Of a DNA stretch of 17,414 nt, positions 1 to 8,264 are shown piece by piece. Position 1 is the first letter of the stretch; every line of letters begins with the position of its first letter. The DNA is from Desulfosporosinus sp. UBA5188 (GTDB lineage Bacteria; Bacillota; Desulfitobacteriia; Desulfitobacteriales; Desulfitobacteriaceae): contig DHWG01000017.1 in NCBI GenBank assembly GCA_002413075.1, positions 1 through 17,414 of the forward strand. Direction: 5' to 3'. The notes under the pieces are model-generated. The model did not search any database and was not told the DNA's origin. It saw only the letters and a program-made list of their open reading frames with translations. Position numbers and translations under genes: made by a program.

Positions 1-41
1 ATAAATGGTCTGTGCCAAATTTTAAGGCACAGACCATTTAT
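1..41. terminator. Perfect 16-bp inverted repeat, probable bidirectional terminator
   Basis: Positions 1-16 and 26-41 are exact reverse complements (arm ATAAATGGTCTGTGCC) around a 9-base AT-only loop. The arm ends are AT-rich on both sides, as in hairpins that stop transcription in both directions. It lies 24 bases past the stop of the leftward permease remnant, where that gene's terminator would be expected. Any T-run following it in the leftward direction lies outside the window. A cruciform or a repeat-family element remains possible. Confidence 0.7.
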
Positions 42-64
42 ACGTTGTGATAGCTTTATGGAGC

Positions 65-862
65 TTATTTAGACTTCATTTTTCTTTCATAGTTACTATA
101 CATGAGTAAGGCAACGATTGCGAAGAACAGCGGTCCAGCAATACTCCAAATGGTCGAGGATAAATCCCCTTCCATGGCGGGTTGGATAATTGTAAAGAAG
201 TTTGCGAACCCTACTGTAAACGTTACCACCACAGTCCAGATTAAAGCACTGCCATTACTTTGAAAATTTCAAAAGATTTCTCAATATCTCGATTCTTTTT
301 GAAGGCGTAAAAGGCACCAGATATAAACATGTAAGGGAGTGTCATGGCTACGTTGGTCATTAACACAAGCTTATTAAAGAATTTTGCAGCCGCATCGCCC
401 CCCGAAAGATACGAGTAAGATCATAGCAATAACGACGATACATTGAATCCACATGGCGTTTCGAGGCATTCCATCTTCAACCTCGGACATTTTCCCAGGC
501 CATAATTGCTTTGGAGTTCCCTCGATTATTTGTTTCAAAGGCGCATAGGCTAAGGTGAAGAAAGCTTCAGATAAGGCCAAAACCATCGAAAGACCCACAA
601 ATCTAGCCATCCATGCACCCATTGATAAAGCAGCGGCTTGATCGACACCAAAAGCAGTCCCTAATTGATAACCTAGGTTATTCATGACCACATAGCCGAC
701 ATTGCCCATATGGACGGTCTTAGCCGAAAGAACCTGACTCCAGTTCGTAAACATTCCCACTAAGAATATGCCGAGCGAGTATCCTACCGCGATAATGACT
801 GAAGCGAATATAATTCCTTTGGGAAAAGTTTTTTCGGGATTTTGAGTTTCATATACCACAGA
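65..862 (-). pseudogene. APC-superfamily amino-acid permease remnant (5' truncated, two frameshifts)
   Basis: This is the C-terminal half of an amino-acid/polyamine antiporter-type permease, which would have moved amino acids across the cytoplasmic membrane. The readable part begins with VYETQNPEKTFPKGI, the conserved loop before the middle helices of the APC/GadC-like family. An in-frame TAG lies just upstream at 863-865, and no N-terminal half (roughly 200 residues) follows. Translation breaks twice. At the C-run 398-403 one extra base diverts the frame; one base fewer restores FGGDAAAKFFNKLVLMTNV. At the T-run 259-261 one base is missing; adding it restores SNGSALIWTVVVTF through to YERKMKSK and a TAA at 65-67. 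The pieces join into about 264 residues with several hydrophobic helices. Both breaks are in homopolymers, so sequencing error could explain them, but not the missing front half. The 113 bases between this remnant and the lctP terminator show no further coding homology. Confidence 0.8.
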
Positions 863-975
863 CTATTGCGATTTATGCAATAACTAAAAACTTTATTATA
901 TCATATAAAACAAAGAATAAAAATAGAAACTGTTTATATATTTGGCTGCAGATCACGTCCAATTTGGCCTAACCC

Positions 976-1016
976 TTAAAAAATGGACAGCCGAGACCAA
1001 TTAATGGTCTCGCTGC
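976..1016 (-). terminator. Rho-independent terminator of lctP
   Basis: On the plus strand CGAGACCA and TGGTCTCG form an 8-bp stem (992-999 and 1005-1012) around ATTAA, extended by CAG/CTG across one bulged C. Read leftward, the hairpin is followed by a run of six T (the A-run at 978-983). It starts about 35 bases beyond the lctP stop, the expected place and orientation. Confidence 0.85.
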
Positions 1017-1048
1017 CCTTGTTGAATAATAGTATTACCGCGCTTTAA

Positions 1049-2569
1049 TTAAGTTCCAAAGAGTTGTGCGCCGAAGTAGACGATTAGTCCTAAGATCAGG
1101 ACATAGGCGAGACAGAATTTTAGAGTGGCTTTAAGAATTTTACCTTCAGAACCAACGATTCCTGTTGCTGCAGCAGCAACGGCTATACTTTGTGGGGAGA
1201 TCATCTTACCAGCAGTGGCTCCGCCAGTATTGGCAGCGGCTAACCAGTAAGGACTCATGTGTAAATTGTTTGCTACCTGAACCTGTAAGGGGCCAAACAA
1301 GATATTTGCGGAGGTATCACTGCCTGTGACAAAGGTTGCTAAAGCACCCATGACAGGAGCAATAATGGGGTAGAAGCTTCCTGTGACGGCTACAATTACG
1401 ACAGCAATAGAAGCAATCATTCCACTATAGCTCATAACCTTGGCAAGCGCTACAATCGCTAAAATAGTGATGATGGAGACGGTCATTTGCTTGCAAGTGT
1501 TGAGGAGAACCTTCAATATTTGCTTAAACTTAGCACCCTGAATTAAACCACCTAAAAAGGTTGCGAGGATGATCATAGTTCCAGGATTTGCAATCCATAA
1601 AAATGAATATGGTTTAGCGCCAGGGCCGGTGTAGATTGTTAGTACGGTCTTAATAGAGGAGATGGATTTTTCTATACCTGGGAATAAAGAACTTGTCAGG
1701 AGTACAAACAAGAGAATCAGAATGAAAGGCATCCAAGCGATAAGCCCTTCTTTAAGTGAGACGTGCTCACTTTCTGAAGCAGTCTCTTTATAAAATAATT
1801 TAGCCATCACGATCGTTACGATGATGCAGATAATCGATCCAAGGAGCGCGGGAAGCGCGGGACCCATATAACGAGCGATTAGAACTTGTGGGATTGCAAA
1901 CGATAAACCAGAAGCAAGTGAAATTAAAACAACGCCCTTCGCGGCTTTGATACTTCGACCAGTTAGCATCACTAAGACCAAGGGTGCTATGATAATTAAC
2001 CCTGCTAATTGAACACTGACTGCGTAGCCTAAGGTAATGGGATTAAGTCCGGTCACCTGTGCTAAGGTCGTTACAGGTAATCCAATGGCGCCAAAAGCCG
2101 TTGGTGTCGTATTAGCAATCAGACAAATAATTGCAGCAACGACTGGATTAAAGCCTAACGAGGCCATAATACTTGCAGGTATAGCAACGGCCGTACCAAA
2201 TCCAGCGGTGGCCTCAAGGAATCCGCCAAAACCCCATGCAAGGATTAAGACGAGGATTCTTTTATCGGTTGTGATACCGGTCATGATTTTCACGATAACT
2301 TCCATACTACCAGTATAAATTGAGAGATTGTACGTAAACACCGCCGCAATTATGACAATAATAATCGGCCAAATAGCTAGAGCAAAGCCTTCAAAAGTTG
2401 CTCCCATAGCTTGAGTGAACGGCATCTTCCAAACTAGAACGGCCAGCAAGATGGTGATGAATAAGGTGATTGCGCAGGTCAGATGGCTTGGCAATTTCAA
2501 GACTCCTAGGGAAACCATAAGCCATACAATAGGGATCAGGGCGGTGAAAAACAGAACATAAGAATTCAT
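1049..2569 (-). CDS. lctP: L-lactate permease (LctP/LldP family)
   Basis: This is a secondary transporter of the lactate permease family (TC 2.A.14), which imports L-lactate, and in some members glycolate, by proton symport across the cytoplasmic membrane. The 506 residues are almost entirely hydrophobic helices (about 12-14). Family-like stretches include GFGGFLEATAGFGTAVAIP, NTTPTAFGAIGLPVTTLA, FVTGSDTSANILFG and NTGGATAGKMISPQS. The length is slightly below the 530-550 common in the family. The start is the ATG at 2567-2569 (MNSYVLFFTALIP), because GGAGGG lies just upstream with good spacing; an in-frame extension to 2632 adds a charged, non-family N-terminus and was not used. The gene stands alone on its strand, with a terminator after it and a candidate promoter and operator before it. 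No lactate dehydrogenase or lldEFG genes are next to it in this window. Confidence 0.93.
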   Translation of the reverse strand: MNSYVLFFTALIPIVWLMVSLGVLKLPSHLTCAITLFITILLAVLVWKMPFTQAMGATFEGFALAIWPIIIVIIAAVFTYNLSIYTGSMEVIVKIMTGITTDKRILVLILAWGFGGFLEATAGFGTAVAIPASIMASLGFNPVVAAIICLIANTTPTAFGAIGLPVTTLAQVTGLNPITLGYAVSVQLAGLIIIAPLVLVMLTGRSIKAAKGVVLISLASGLSFAIPQVLIARYMGPALPALLGSIICIIVTIVMAKLFYKETASESEHVSLKEGLIAWMPFILILLFVLLTSSLFPGIEKSISSIKTVLTIYTGPGAKPYSFLWIANPGTMIILATFLGGLIQGAKFKQILKVLLNTCKQMTVSIITILAIVALAKVMSYSGMIASIAVVIVAVTGSFYPIIAPVMGALATFVTGSDTSANILFGPLQVQVANNLHMSPYWLAAANTGGATAGKMISPQSIAVAAAATGIVGSEGKILKATLKFCLAYVLILGLIVYFGAQLFGT

Positions 2570-2706
2570 AGGGTCCCTCCTTCTTATCAATTTCAAAAAG
2601 AATAATGGCTTGTTCTCCGCACACAATTTCAATGAATGCCTTGCTACAAAGTAATGTATCTATCAAAAATAATCTTCAAATTACGAAAGATTAATTATTT
2701 TCAGAC

Positions 2707-2725
2707 TTGTCAGACCATCAGACCA
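2707..2725 (-). promoter_or_regulatory. Putative GntR/LldR-type operator with tandem TGGTCTGA repeats
   Basis: On the lctP strand there are two exact tandem copies of TGGTCTGA (plus-strand 2710-2717 and 2718-2725), and the second runs into TGGTCTGACAA (2707-2717). That sequence fits TNGTNNNACNA, the half-palindrome pattern known for FadR/LldR-type GntR repressors of lactate and related operons. It lies just downstream of the candidate promoter start point, a normal place for repressor binding. The regulator gene is not in the window, so this assignment is inference. Confidence 0.4.
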
Positions 2726-2736
2726 GTAGATAGTAC

Positions 2737-2765
2737 ATATTAGCACAACAATTACTAATTTCCAA
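2737..2765 (-). promoter_or_regulatory. Candidate sigma-A promoter of lctP
   Basis: On the minus strand TTGGAA (2760-2765) and TAATAT (2737-2742) are separated by 17 bases; each matches 4 of 6 consensus positions. Transcription would begin near 2730, giving a leader of about 160 bases and putting the tandem TGGTCTGA repeats right after the start point. The AT-rich surroundings mean chance matches are likely. Confidence 0.35.
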
Positions 2766-2830
2766 AGTTAAATATTTACAGATAATTTGTTATAATTTAT
2801 AGAATAATGAGAAAAAATAATAAAAATAAT

Positions 2831-2854
2831 GGCTCATAAGGTTCCTGATGAGCC
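2831..2854 (-). terminator. Hairpin with flanking A/T runs in the lctP-ltaE intergenic region
   Basis: GGCTCAT (2831-2837) and ATGAGCC (2848-2854) form a 7-bp stem around a 10-base loop. The plus strand has eight A after the stem; the leftward direction has an interrupted T-rich stretch. This is the shape of a leftward rho-independent terminator, yet no leftward gene ends here. It may insulate lctP from antisense or upstream transcription, act as a leader attenuator if an lctP promoter lies further right, or be left from a lost gene. The rest of 2570-3065, a gap of about 500 bases, holds only the regulatory candidates listed here; no T-box or riboswitch pattern was recognised. Confidence 0.5.
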
Positions 2855-2935
2855 AAAAAAAACACGCGTCGTCATGTTAGAAAAGCAAAAACAGAGTAGT
2901 ATATGGTATAGCTAAAAATAAGCAGTACAACCTAT

Positions 2936-2964
2936 TTGAGTATGGATATCTTTTAATATAGGAT
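2936..2964 (+). promoter_or_regulatory. Weak candidate promoter for the threonine aldolase gene
   Basis: TTGAGT (2936-2941) and TAGGAT (2959-2964) are 17 bases apart, each 4 of 6 against sigma-A consensus. The start point would be near 2971, about 95 bases before the start codon. Other AT-rich hexamers lie nearby, so this is tentative. Confidence 0.25.
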
Positions 2965-3065
2965 GATGGTAAGGGTCGTAATAAAAATACGGGTGTTGTG
3001 ATGGTGTTTATAAGAAGGCAGACTGAACGAACAAACTGTCAATAAGCAAAGAGGGGGTGCTAAAG

Positions 3066-4091
3066 ATGATAAGTTTTAAGAATGACTATAGTGAAGGAGC
3101 CCATCCTAGAATATTGAAGGCCTTGATGGAATCAAACTTTGAGCAAACTGAAGGCTATGGCGAGGATGGCTATACCATAAAGGCGGTCGAACTGATCAAG
3201 CGAAGAATTGGCAGAGACGACGTCGATATTCACCTGCTCTCAGGCGGTACGCAAACAAATCTTATTGCTATCTCGGCTTTCTTAAGGCCCTATGAAGCGG
3301 CAATTGCCGCCAACACCGGTCATATACTGGTGCATGAGACAGGAGCCATAGAGGCCACAGGGCATAAAATCATAGCCATAGAAGTCGAGGATGGAAAACT
3401 ACACGCTGCGCAGATCAAGTCAGTACTTGACTTACATACTGATGAGCATATGGTAAAGCCAAAGTTGGTGTACATTTCAAATTCAACAGAAATAGGGACG
3501 ATCTATCTTAAAGACGAACTGGAGGAGATCAGCAGGTTCTGTAAGGAAAATAATCTGTTTTTGTTTATGGATGGCGCTAGGTTGGGTTCAGCTTTGTGTT
3601 CAGAAGGCAATGAGCTGGAATTGTCTGATCTGGTGACACTGGTTGATGCTTTCTATCTTGGAGGCACCAAAAATGGAGCACTTCTAGGTGAAGCACTCGT
3701 GATTTGCCGTAATGAGCTTAAGGCAGATTTCCGATTTCATATGAAGCAAAAAGGAGCCCTGCTCGCGAAAGGAAGACTGTTAGGCTTACAGTTTGTTGAA
3801 CTTTTCAGAGACAATCTGTACTTCGATTTGGCAGAACATGCCAATCGGATGGCCGCTTTGCTGAGGGAGAAAATCACCAAAGGGGGGTTCAAGTTTCTGG
3901 TAGACTCTCCAACAAACCAACTATTTCCTATTCTACCTAATCGATTAATTACGGAGCTTGAGAAGAAATATTTATTTCATGTCTGGTCGAAGGCTGACGC
4001 CGATCACTCTGCTATTCGCCTCGTCACCTCCTGGGCAACGAAGGAGGCGGCTGTGTTAGCTTTGATTGAGGACATGGCACGAAGTGTTTAA
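3066..4091 (+). CDS. ltaE: Low-specificity L-threonine aldolase (PLP-dependent, beta-eliminating lyase fold)
   Basis: This cytosolic PLP enzyme should cleave L-threonine or L-allo-threonine to glycine and acetaldehyde. The 341 residues match the family's usual length. Visible features are FKNDYSEGAHPRIL at the N-terminus, GYGEDGYT (residues 30-37), the cofactor-phosphate loop LLSGGTQTN (57-65), His90 in HETGAIEATGH, Asp169-Gly-Ala-Arg172 and the Schiff-base lysine Lys202 in YLGGTKNGALLGEA. The ATG at 3066 is preferred because the GAGGGGG ribosome site ends 8 bases before it. A GTG at 3057 adds three residues but overlaps that site. The helicase gene begins 50 bases downstream with no terminator between, so the two may be cotranscribed. 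Related beta-eliminating lyases share the fold, but the Asp-Gly-Ala-Arg and Lys motifs favour threonine aldolase. Confidence 0.9.
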   Translation: MISFKNDYSEGAHPRILKALMESNFEQTEGYGEDGYTIKAVELIKRRIGRDDVDIHLLSGGTQTNLIAISAFLRPYEAAIAANTGHILVHETGAIEATGHKIIAIEVEDGKLHAAQIKSVLDLHTDEHMVKPKLVYISNSTEIGTIYLKDELEEISRFCKENNLFLFMDGARLGSALCSEGNELELSDLVTLVDAFYLGGTKNGALLGEALVICRNELKADFRFHMKQKGALLAKGRLLGLQFVELFRDNLYFDLAEHANRMAALLREKITKGGFKFLVDSPTNQLFPILPNRLITELEKKYLFHVWSKADADHSAIRLVTSWATKEAAVLALIEDMARSV

Positions 4092-4141
4092 AGGCAACAC
4101 GGTGATCATGAAAGCAACTTTGTTATGGGAAGGATCTGACC

Positions 4142-6484
4142 GTGAAAACTATTAAGGTATCGGTCCGTAATCTGGTTGAGTTTGTTCTCAGGCATGGAGA
4201 TTTGCTACCGGGTTCGATCGGTGCATCACGTGCCCAAGAGGCGATCAGAGCGCATCAGTTTATCCAGAAAACAAGCGGCCCGGAGTACGTGCCGGAAGTA
4301 ACGCTCAGTTATATCTACCTTCAAGAGGATGTTGGACTGGAAGTTAAAGGGCGTGCTGATGGTGTCATTCAGAGGGAATCCGGCCAATGCATTGATGAAA
4401 TTAAAACCACGTCGCTGGATTTAAGCCTTATTGATGAAACGTTTAATGATTTGCACTGGGCTCAAGCTCAGTGTTATGCCTTTATGTACGCTGTGCAAGA
4501 AGGCTTAGAAAGGATGGAAACGCAACTAACCTATTTCCAGCTTGATACTGCTCAGACCAAGAAATTTTCTAAGAGCTTTTCCTTAGCAGAGCTATCGGTG
4601 TTCTTCCTTGATTTAGTAGAGCGTTATCTAAACTGGGCGCGGCAATTACAGGAATGGACGGACAGGCGAGATATCAGCATTCGCACGCTGCAATTCCCCT
4701 TCGGAACGTACAGACCGGGACAGAGAGAACTTGCTATAGCAGTTTACAAGACGATCAAAGAAAGCCAAAAACTATTTGCCCAAGCGCCTACAGGGATTGG
4801 GAAGACCATGGGCACTTTGTTTCCCGCCTTTAAGGCGATGGCTGAAGGCCTTACTGTGCATATCTTTTATCTCACGGCGAAAACCATCACTCGAACGGTT
4901 GCGGAGAAAGCGATCAACACGTTGCAAAAGGATGGCTTAGAGATTAAACGGTTGACCTTAACCGCTAAACGTAAATTGTGTTTTCTCCCTGAGGTGGCGT
5001 GTTTACCCGAGGAATGCCTTTATGCAAAAGGGTATTACGACCGGGTACGAGCGGCCGTTGAAGACGTGTTTGATGAGGCCGCGTGGACGCGTCAGGTGAT
5101 CGAAGAATATGCCTTTAAGCATTCTATTTGCCCCTTCGAATTTTCTTTGGAAATGGCGAACTGGGCCGATGTGGTTATTTGCGATTATAATTATGTCTTT
5201 GATCCACGAGTGTATTTAAGGCGATTTTTTCTCGACGGGGGAGAATACACTTTCTTGGTGGATGAAGCGCATAACTTGGTTGAGCGGGCTCGGGATATGT
5301 TCTCAGCGGAGCTCTCCAAAGAGTCTTGGCTGAAGCTTAAGCGACTCACGAAAGATGACGATCCCAGACTGACAAAAAGCTTAACCAGAGTGAACACGGC
5401 CTTGGTTAAAGTGAAAAAACGCTGCACGCAAGGCAGTGGAAGTGGAGAATGTGTGGAAAAGGAATCTCCCACCAAGCTGATCCAAGCGTTGCGCCACTTT
5501 GTCAAAGAGGCTGAACAATTTCTCAAGATGAACGAGCAACGGCTTATTTGGCGTGAACAACTTGTGGAACAGTATTTCCAAGCGCTCAGTTTTATTAGAA
5601 CCGCGGACAGTTATGATGAACACTACGTCACTTATATGCAGCAGGTTCAGGAGGATTTCCGAGTGAAGTTGTTCTGCCTTGATCCCTCCGTGCGCTTAAA
5701 GGAAGCCTTGGGAAGAGGGCGGGCCGCAGTGCTTTTTTCGGCGACCTTAAGCCCCATGGACTACTTCATGAATGTTTTGGGTGGCGAGGAAACATCGTAT
5801 AAACTGAAATTGCCGTCTCCGTTTCCCACAGAGAATCTTTGCCTGCTGATCAACGATCGCATCTCTACCAAGTATAAGCAGCGTGCTGCAAGTTATGAGC
5901 TTGTAACCGAAGCGATCGCCTTGGCAGTTGAACACAAAGCGGGAAACTATCTTGTTTATTTCCCGTCGTATGCTTACCTGCAGGAGGTCTATCTTAGGTT
6001 TAGGGCACAATACCAACAAGTTAGGGTGATCTGTCAAACTTCAGGTATGGTGGAAGAGGAACGGGAAGCATTCTTAGCAACGTTTGCCACCAATCCCGAT
6101 CAAACCCTGGTTGGATTTGCCTTGATGGGAGGGATTTTCGGCGAAGGTATTGACCTTATAGGGGATCGACTTTCTGGCGCGATCGTTGTCGGTGTTGGTT
6201 TGCCCCAAATGGGCATGGAACGGGATATTATTCGCGACTACTATGAAACCACCAGTGGACAGGGCTACGAATTTGCTTATATGTACCCAGGCTTCAACAA
6301 GGTCTTACAAGCAGTCGGACGCATCATTCGAACGGAAGAAGACCGGGGAATTGTGCTGCTTATTGACGAACGTTTCTCTCAAACGTCGTATAAAAAGTTG
6401 TTTCCCGAAGAATGGACAATGATTCGAAGTGCGGGAAATACCGATAATGTCTGTAAAACGATCAAGAGTTTCTGGGCCCGTTGA
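4142..6484 (+). CDS. Fused PD-(D/E)XK nuclease / XPD-DinG-type Fe-S DNA helicase
   Basis: This 780-residue protein joins two DNA-processing modules. Residues about 1-180 resemble a RecB/Cas4-type PD-(D/E)XK nuclease: Asp73 in GRADGV, Glu86-Ile-Lys88 in IDEIKTT, and a QxxxY element (Gln108 to Tyr112) in HWAQAQCYAF. Residues about 185-780 are a superfamily 2 helicase of the Rad3/XPD/DinG group. They show Walker A APTGIGKT (215-222), four cysteines suited to an Fe-S cluster (280, 287, 292, 330), the DEAH box at 374-377 and motif VI QAVGRIIR (723-730). Such enzymes unwind 5'-to-3' with ATP, and the Fe-S domain acts as a separating wedge. The start is GTG at 4142, with GGAAGGAT just upstream; no better ATG is seen. 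It ends only 7 bases from the convergent DUF47 gene. The role is probably repair or replication-fork processing. The substrate, and whether the nuclease is active, are not known from the sequence. Confidence 0.88.
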   Translation: MKTIKVSVRNLVEFVLRHGDLLPGSIGASRAQEAIRAHQFIQKTSGPEYVPEVTLSYIYLQEDVGLEVKGRADGVIQRESGQCIDEIKTTSLDLSLIDETFNDLHWAQAQCYAFMYAVQEGLERMETQLTYFQLDTAQTKKFSKSFSLAELSVFFLDLVERYLNWARQLQEWTDRRDISIRTLQFPFGTYRPGQRELAIAVYKTIKESQKLFAQAPTGIGKTMGTLFPAFKAMAEGLTVHIFYLTAKTITRTVAEKAINTLQKDGLEIKRLTLTAKRKLCFLPEVACLPEECLYAKGYYDRVRAAVEDVFDEAAWTRQVIEEYAFKHSICPFEFSLEMANWADVVICDYNYVFDPRVYLRRFFLDGGEYTFLVDEAHNLVERARDMFSAELSKESWLKLKRLTKDDDPRLTKSLTRVNTALVKVKKRCTQGSGSGECVEKESPTKLIQALRHFVKEAEQFLKMNEQRLIWREQLVEQYFQALSFIRTADSYDEHYVTYMQQVQEDFRVKLFCLDPSVRLKEALGRGRAAVLFSATLSPMDYFMNVLGGEETSYKLKLPSPFPTENLCLLINDRISTKYKQRAASYELVTEAIALAVEHKAGNYLVYFPSYAYLQEVYLRFRAQYQQVRVICQTSGMVEEEREAFLATFATNPDQTLVGFALMGGIFGEGIDLIGDRLSGAIVVGVGLPQMGMERDIIRDYYETTSGQGYEFAYMYPGFNKVLQAVGRIIRTEEDRGIVLLIDERFSQTSYKKLFPEEWTMIRSAGNTDNVCKTIKSFWAR

Positions 6485-6491
6485 AAGTTCC

Positions 6492-7115
6492 TTATATGAT
6501 ACGGACAATAATTTTATGTAATACGTCGGTCGTATAACCTAAGAAAATCTCAGCATCTTTAATATGGTGGTAAACTTCTCGGTATTTTATGGCGTGCATC
6601 GGGTCTTGACTATTAAATAACGCCACTATGCCGGTTCGATACTCATCCTCAATGTTGAATTGGACTTTACGGATTTTGCCTATTTGAAGTTGTGATTTGC
6701 GTGGATCTTCTTTCAATAGCTGGATTGCCTCAGCAAGGAGATCTGTCCCCACCTTTAATTGCTGCACCATGTTCTTAATAATGGTATCCCCAACCACTAT
6801 AAATGCTTCCATTTCCATGAGTGTAGATTTCGAATATTGTACCACCCTATCCATTTCAACCGAGAGGGAATATATATCCTGACGATCAAACGGCGTGACG
6901 AAGGCCTCTAATAGATTTTCTTCCATCATAAAACGGCACCGATTTGCGACATCAGCCTCGCGTAATAAGTGCTGGTAGTCTTCAACGGATCGGCTAGCAA
7001 GCCAACTACTTAAATATCCCACCACGTTGGTAGAGGCTTCTGCCTGATTACCGATCATCCTATGAAAATCATGTTTAATAGGAAACAGCCTCTCCCAGAA
7101 ACTATGTTTGGCCAT
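6492..7115 (-). CDS. DUF47/PhoU-like partner of the PiT phosphate transporter
   Basis: This 207-residue protein belongs to the DUF47 (PhoU-like) family of helical-bundle cytosolic proteins, usually encoded beside PiT transporters and thought to tune phosphate uptake. It begins MAKHSFWERLFPIKHDFHRM and is strongly helical throughout, with charged segments such as FMMEENLLEAFVTPFDRQDIY, the region where PhoU-like proteins carry metal-binding acidic residues. The ATG at 7113-7115 is chosen because GGGGAGGG lies just upstream; the in-frame extension to 7145 places that site inside the gene. It is the second gene of a two-gene operon, 46 bases after the transporter. It converges with the helicase gene, 7 bases away, and no terminator is visible between the two. 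Confidence 0.85.
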   Translation of the reverse strand: MAKHSFWERLFPIKHDFHRMIGNQAEASTNVVGYLSSWLASRSVEDYQHLLREADVANRCRFMMEENLLEAFVTPFDRQDIYSLSVEMDRVVQYSKSTLMEMEAFIVVGDTIIKNMVQQLKVGTDLLAEAIQLLKEDPRKSQLQIGKIRKVQFNIEDEYRTGIVALFNSQDPMHAIKYREVYHHIKDAEIFLGYTTDVLHKIIVRII

Positions 7116-7161
7116 TGTTTTCCCTCCCCAGTCTTGATAATTCATTCTTGGATACGCACGC

Positions 7162-8196
7162 TCACTTCACTAAATGCAGCACGTAAAAGACTAAGCCTGC
7201 GACTATTGCAGAAGCTGGTATTGTGATACACCAAGCAATGACAATTTCTTGTCCAATCTTCCAGTTAACCATCCTGAATTCATCCGCTCCACCGACGCCT
7301 ATAACGCTACCAACCACCACATGAGTCGTGGATACAGGCGCTCCAAGTGCTGTCGCTAAAACTAGGCACCCACCTGAGGACAGCTGAGAATTCAGGCTAT
7401 GGATGGGGCGGATCGTGTAGATATCTCTTCCAATGGTTTTCATAATCGGCCAACCACCCAGCAACGTACCAGCGAACATGACTACCCCAGCTAAGCCTTT
7501 AACCCAGATTAAATCAACTTGGCTGTTTGAATAACTTGCAGAAGCTAAAGCTAGCCATATAATTCCAACGGTTTTCTGAGTATCATTGGCACCATGACTA
7601 TAAGCTAATAACCCCGCCATGATCCATTGTATTTTTTTAATGGACCCATTTATTGAGAATTTTGCATTTCGCAAAACTAGATTTGATATTGATTGAAGTA
7701 TAAACGCCGCTATAAAACCTAGAAGGGGAGACACTATTAAAGCGACCACGATTTTCATGACGCCCAGTAATTGATGACCTGGACCGATCAGCTCACTCCA
7801 ACCCCACAAAATATAATTTGTGCCACGTGCCACCCAAACGGCTCCCACTAATCCCCCCACCAAAGCATGTGTGGAACTTGAGGGGAATCCCAATTTCCAA
7901 GTGATTAGATTCCATACCACAGCCCCAGTCATTGCTGCTAAGAGTACCTGAAGCAATGAAGCTTCTGTAGGTATTGTAACAATTCCAGAAATGGTATTGG
8001 CGACTGCGTTGCCACTCGTCAACGCTCCCGCGAAGCCACAGAAGGCCGCCAAAGAGATTGCCTGGATCGGGTTTGCTGCGCCACATGAAATAAACGTCGC
8101 AACAACAGAACTAGCATCATGAAGGCCATTGGTTAACGTAAAGATTAGCGCAACCAATATAACGATGACTAGAATAATTACCGTGGAAAAAGGCAT
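7162..8196 (-). CDS. pit: PiT-family inorganic phosphate transporter
   Basis: This is a low-affinity inorganic phosphate transporter of the PiT family (TC 2.A.20), which moves Pi or metal-phosphate with a cation across the cytoplasmic membrane. The 344 residues form about ten membrane helices. The inverted duplicated family signature is present: GLHDASSVVATFISC and GFPSSSTHALVGGLVGAVW in the first half, HGANDTQKTVG and GAPVSTTHVVVGSVIGVGG in the second. The length agrees with the shorter bacterial forms (about 330-350). The ATG at 8194-8196 follows TAGGAGGTGG at ideal spacing. The DUF47 gene follows by 46 bases on the same strand, the standard pairing. Upstream, 8232-8319 holds inverted repeats that could bear on expression. 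Other anions such as sulfate are handled by some relatives, but the DUF47 partner argues for phosphate. Confidence 0.93.
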   Translation of the reverse strand: MPFSTVIILVIVILVALIFTLTNGLHDASSVVATFISCGAANPIQAISLAAFCGFAGALTSGNAVANTISGIVTIPTEASLLQVLLAAMTGAVVWNLITWKLGFPSSSTHALVGGLVGAVWVARGTNYILWGWSELIGPGHQLLGVMKIVVALIVSPLLGFIAAFILQSISNLVLRNAKFSINGSIKKIQWIMAGLLAYSHGANDTQKTVGIIWLALASASYSNSQVDLIWVKGLAGVVMFAGTLLGGWPIMKTIGRDIYTIRPIHSLNSQLSSGGCLVLATALGAPVSTTHVVVGSVIGVGGADEFRMVNWKIGQEIVIAWCITIPASAIVAGLVFYVLHLVK

Positions 8197-8264
8197 GTTC
8201 CACCTCCTAAAGTATTTATAGGTCTATTCTCAGTTCATCGAACTTAATCCTTCACGTGTTTATT

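Noticed and set aside
2037..2318. Plus-strand open frame opposite lctP
   Set aside because: It lies wholly inside the well-supported lctP gene, has no ribosome site and looks like no known family.
2391..2666. Minus-strand 91-residue frame at the lctP start
   Set aside because: It overlaps lctP in another frame and has no family likeness.
2860..3056. Possible T-box or riboswitch leader before the threonine aldolase gene
   Set aside because: No T-box sequence, specifier stem or terminator/antiterminator pair could be found.
5191..5623. Two minus-strand frames inside the helicase gene
   Set aside because: Low-complexity Ser/Arg-rich antisense readings of a confirmed coding region.
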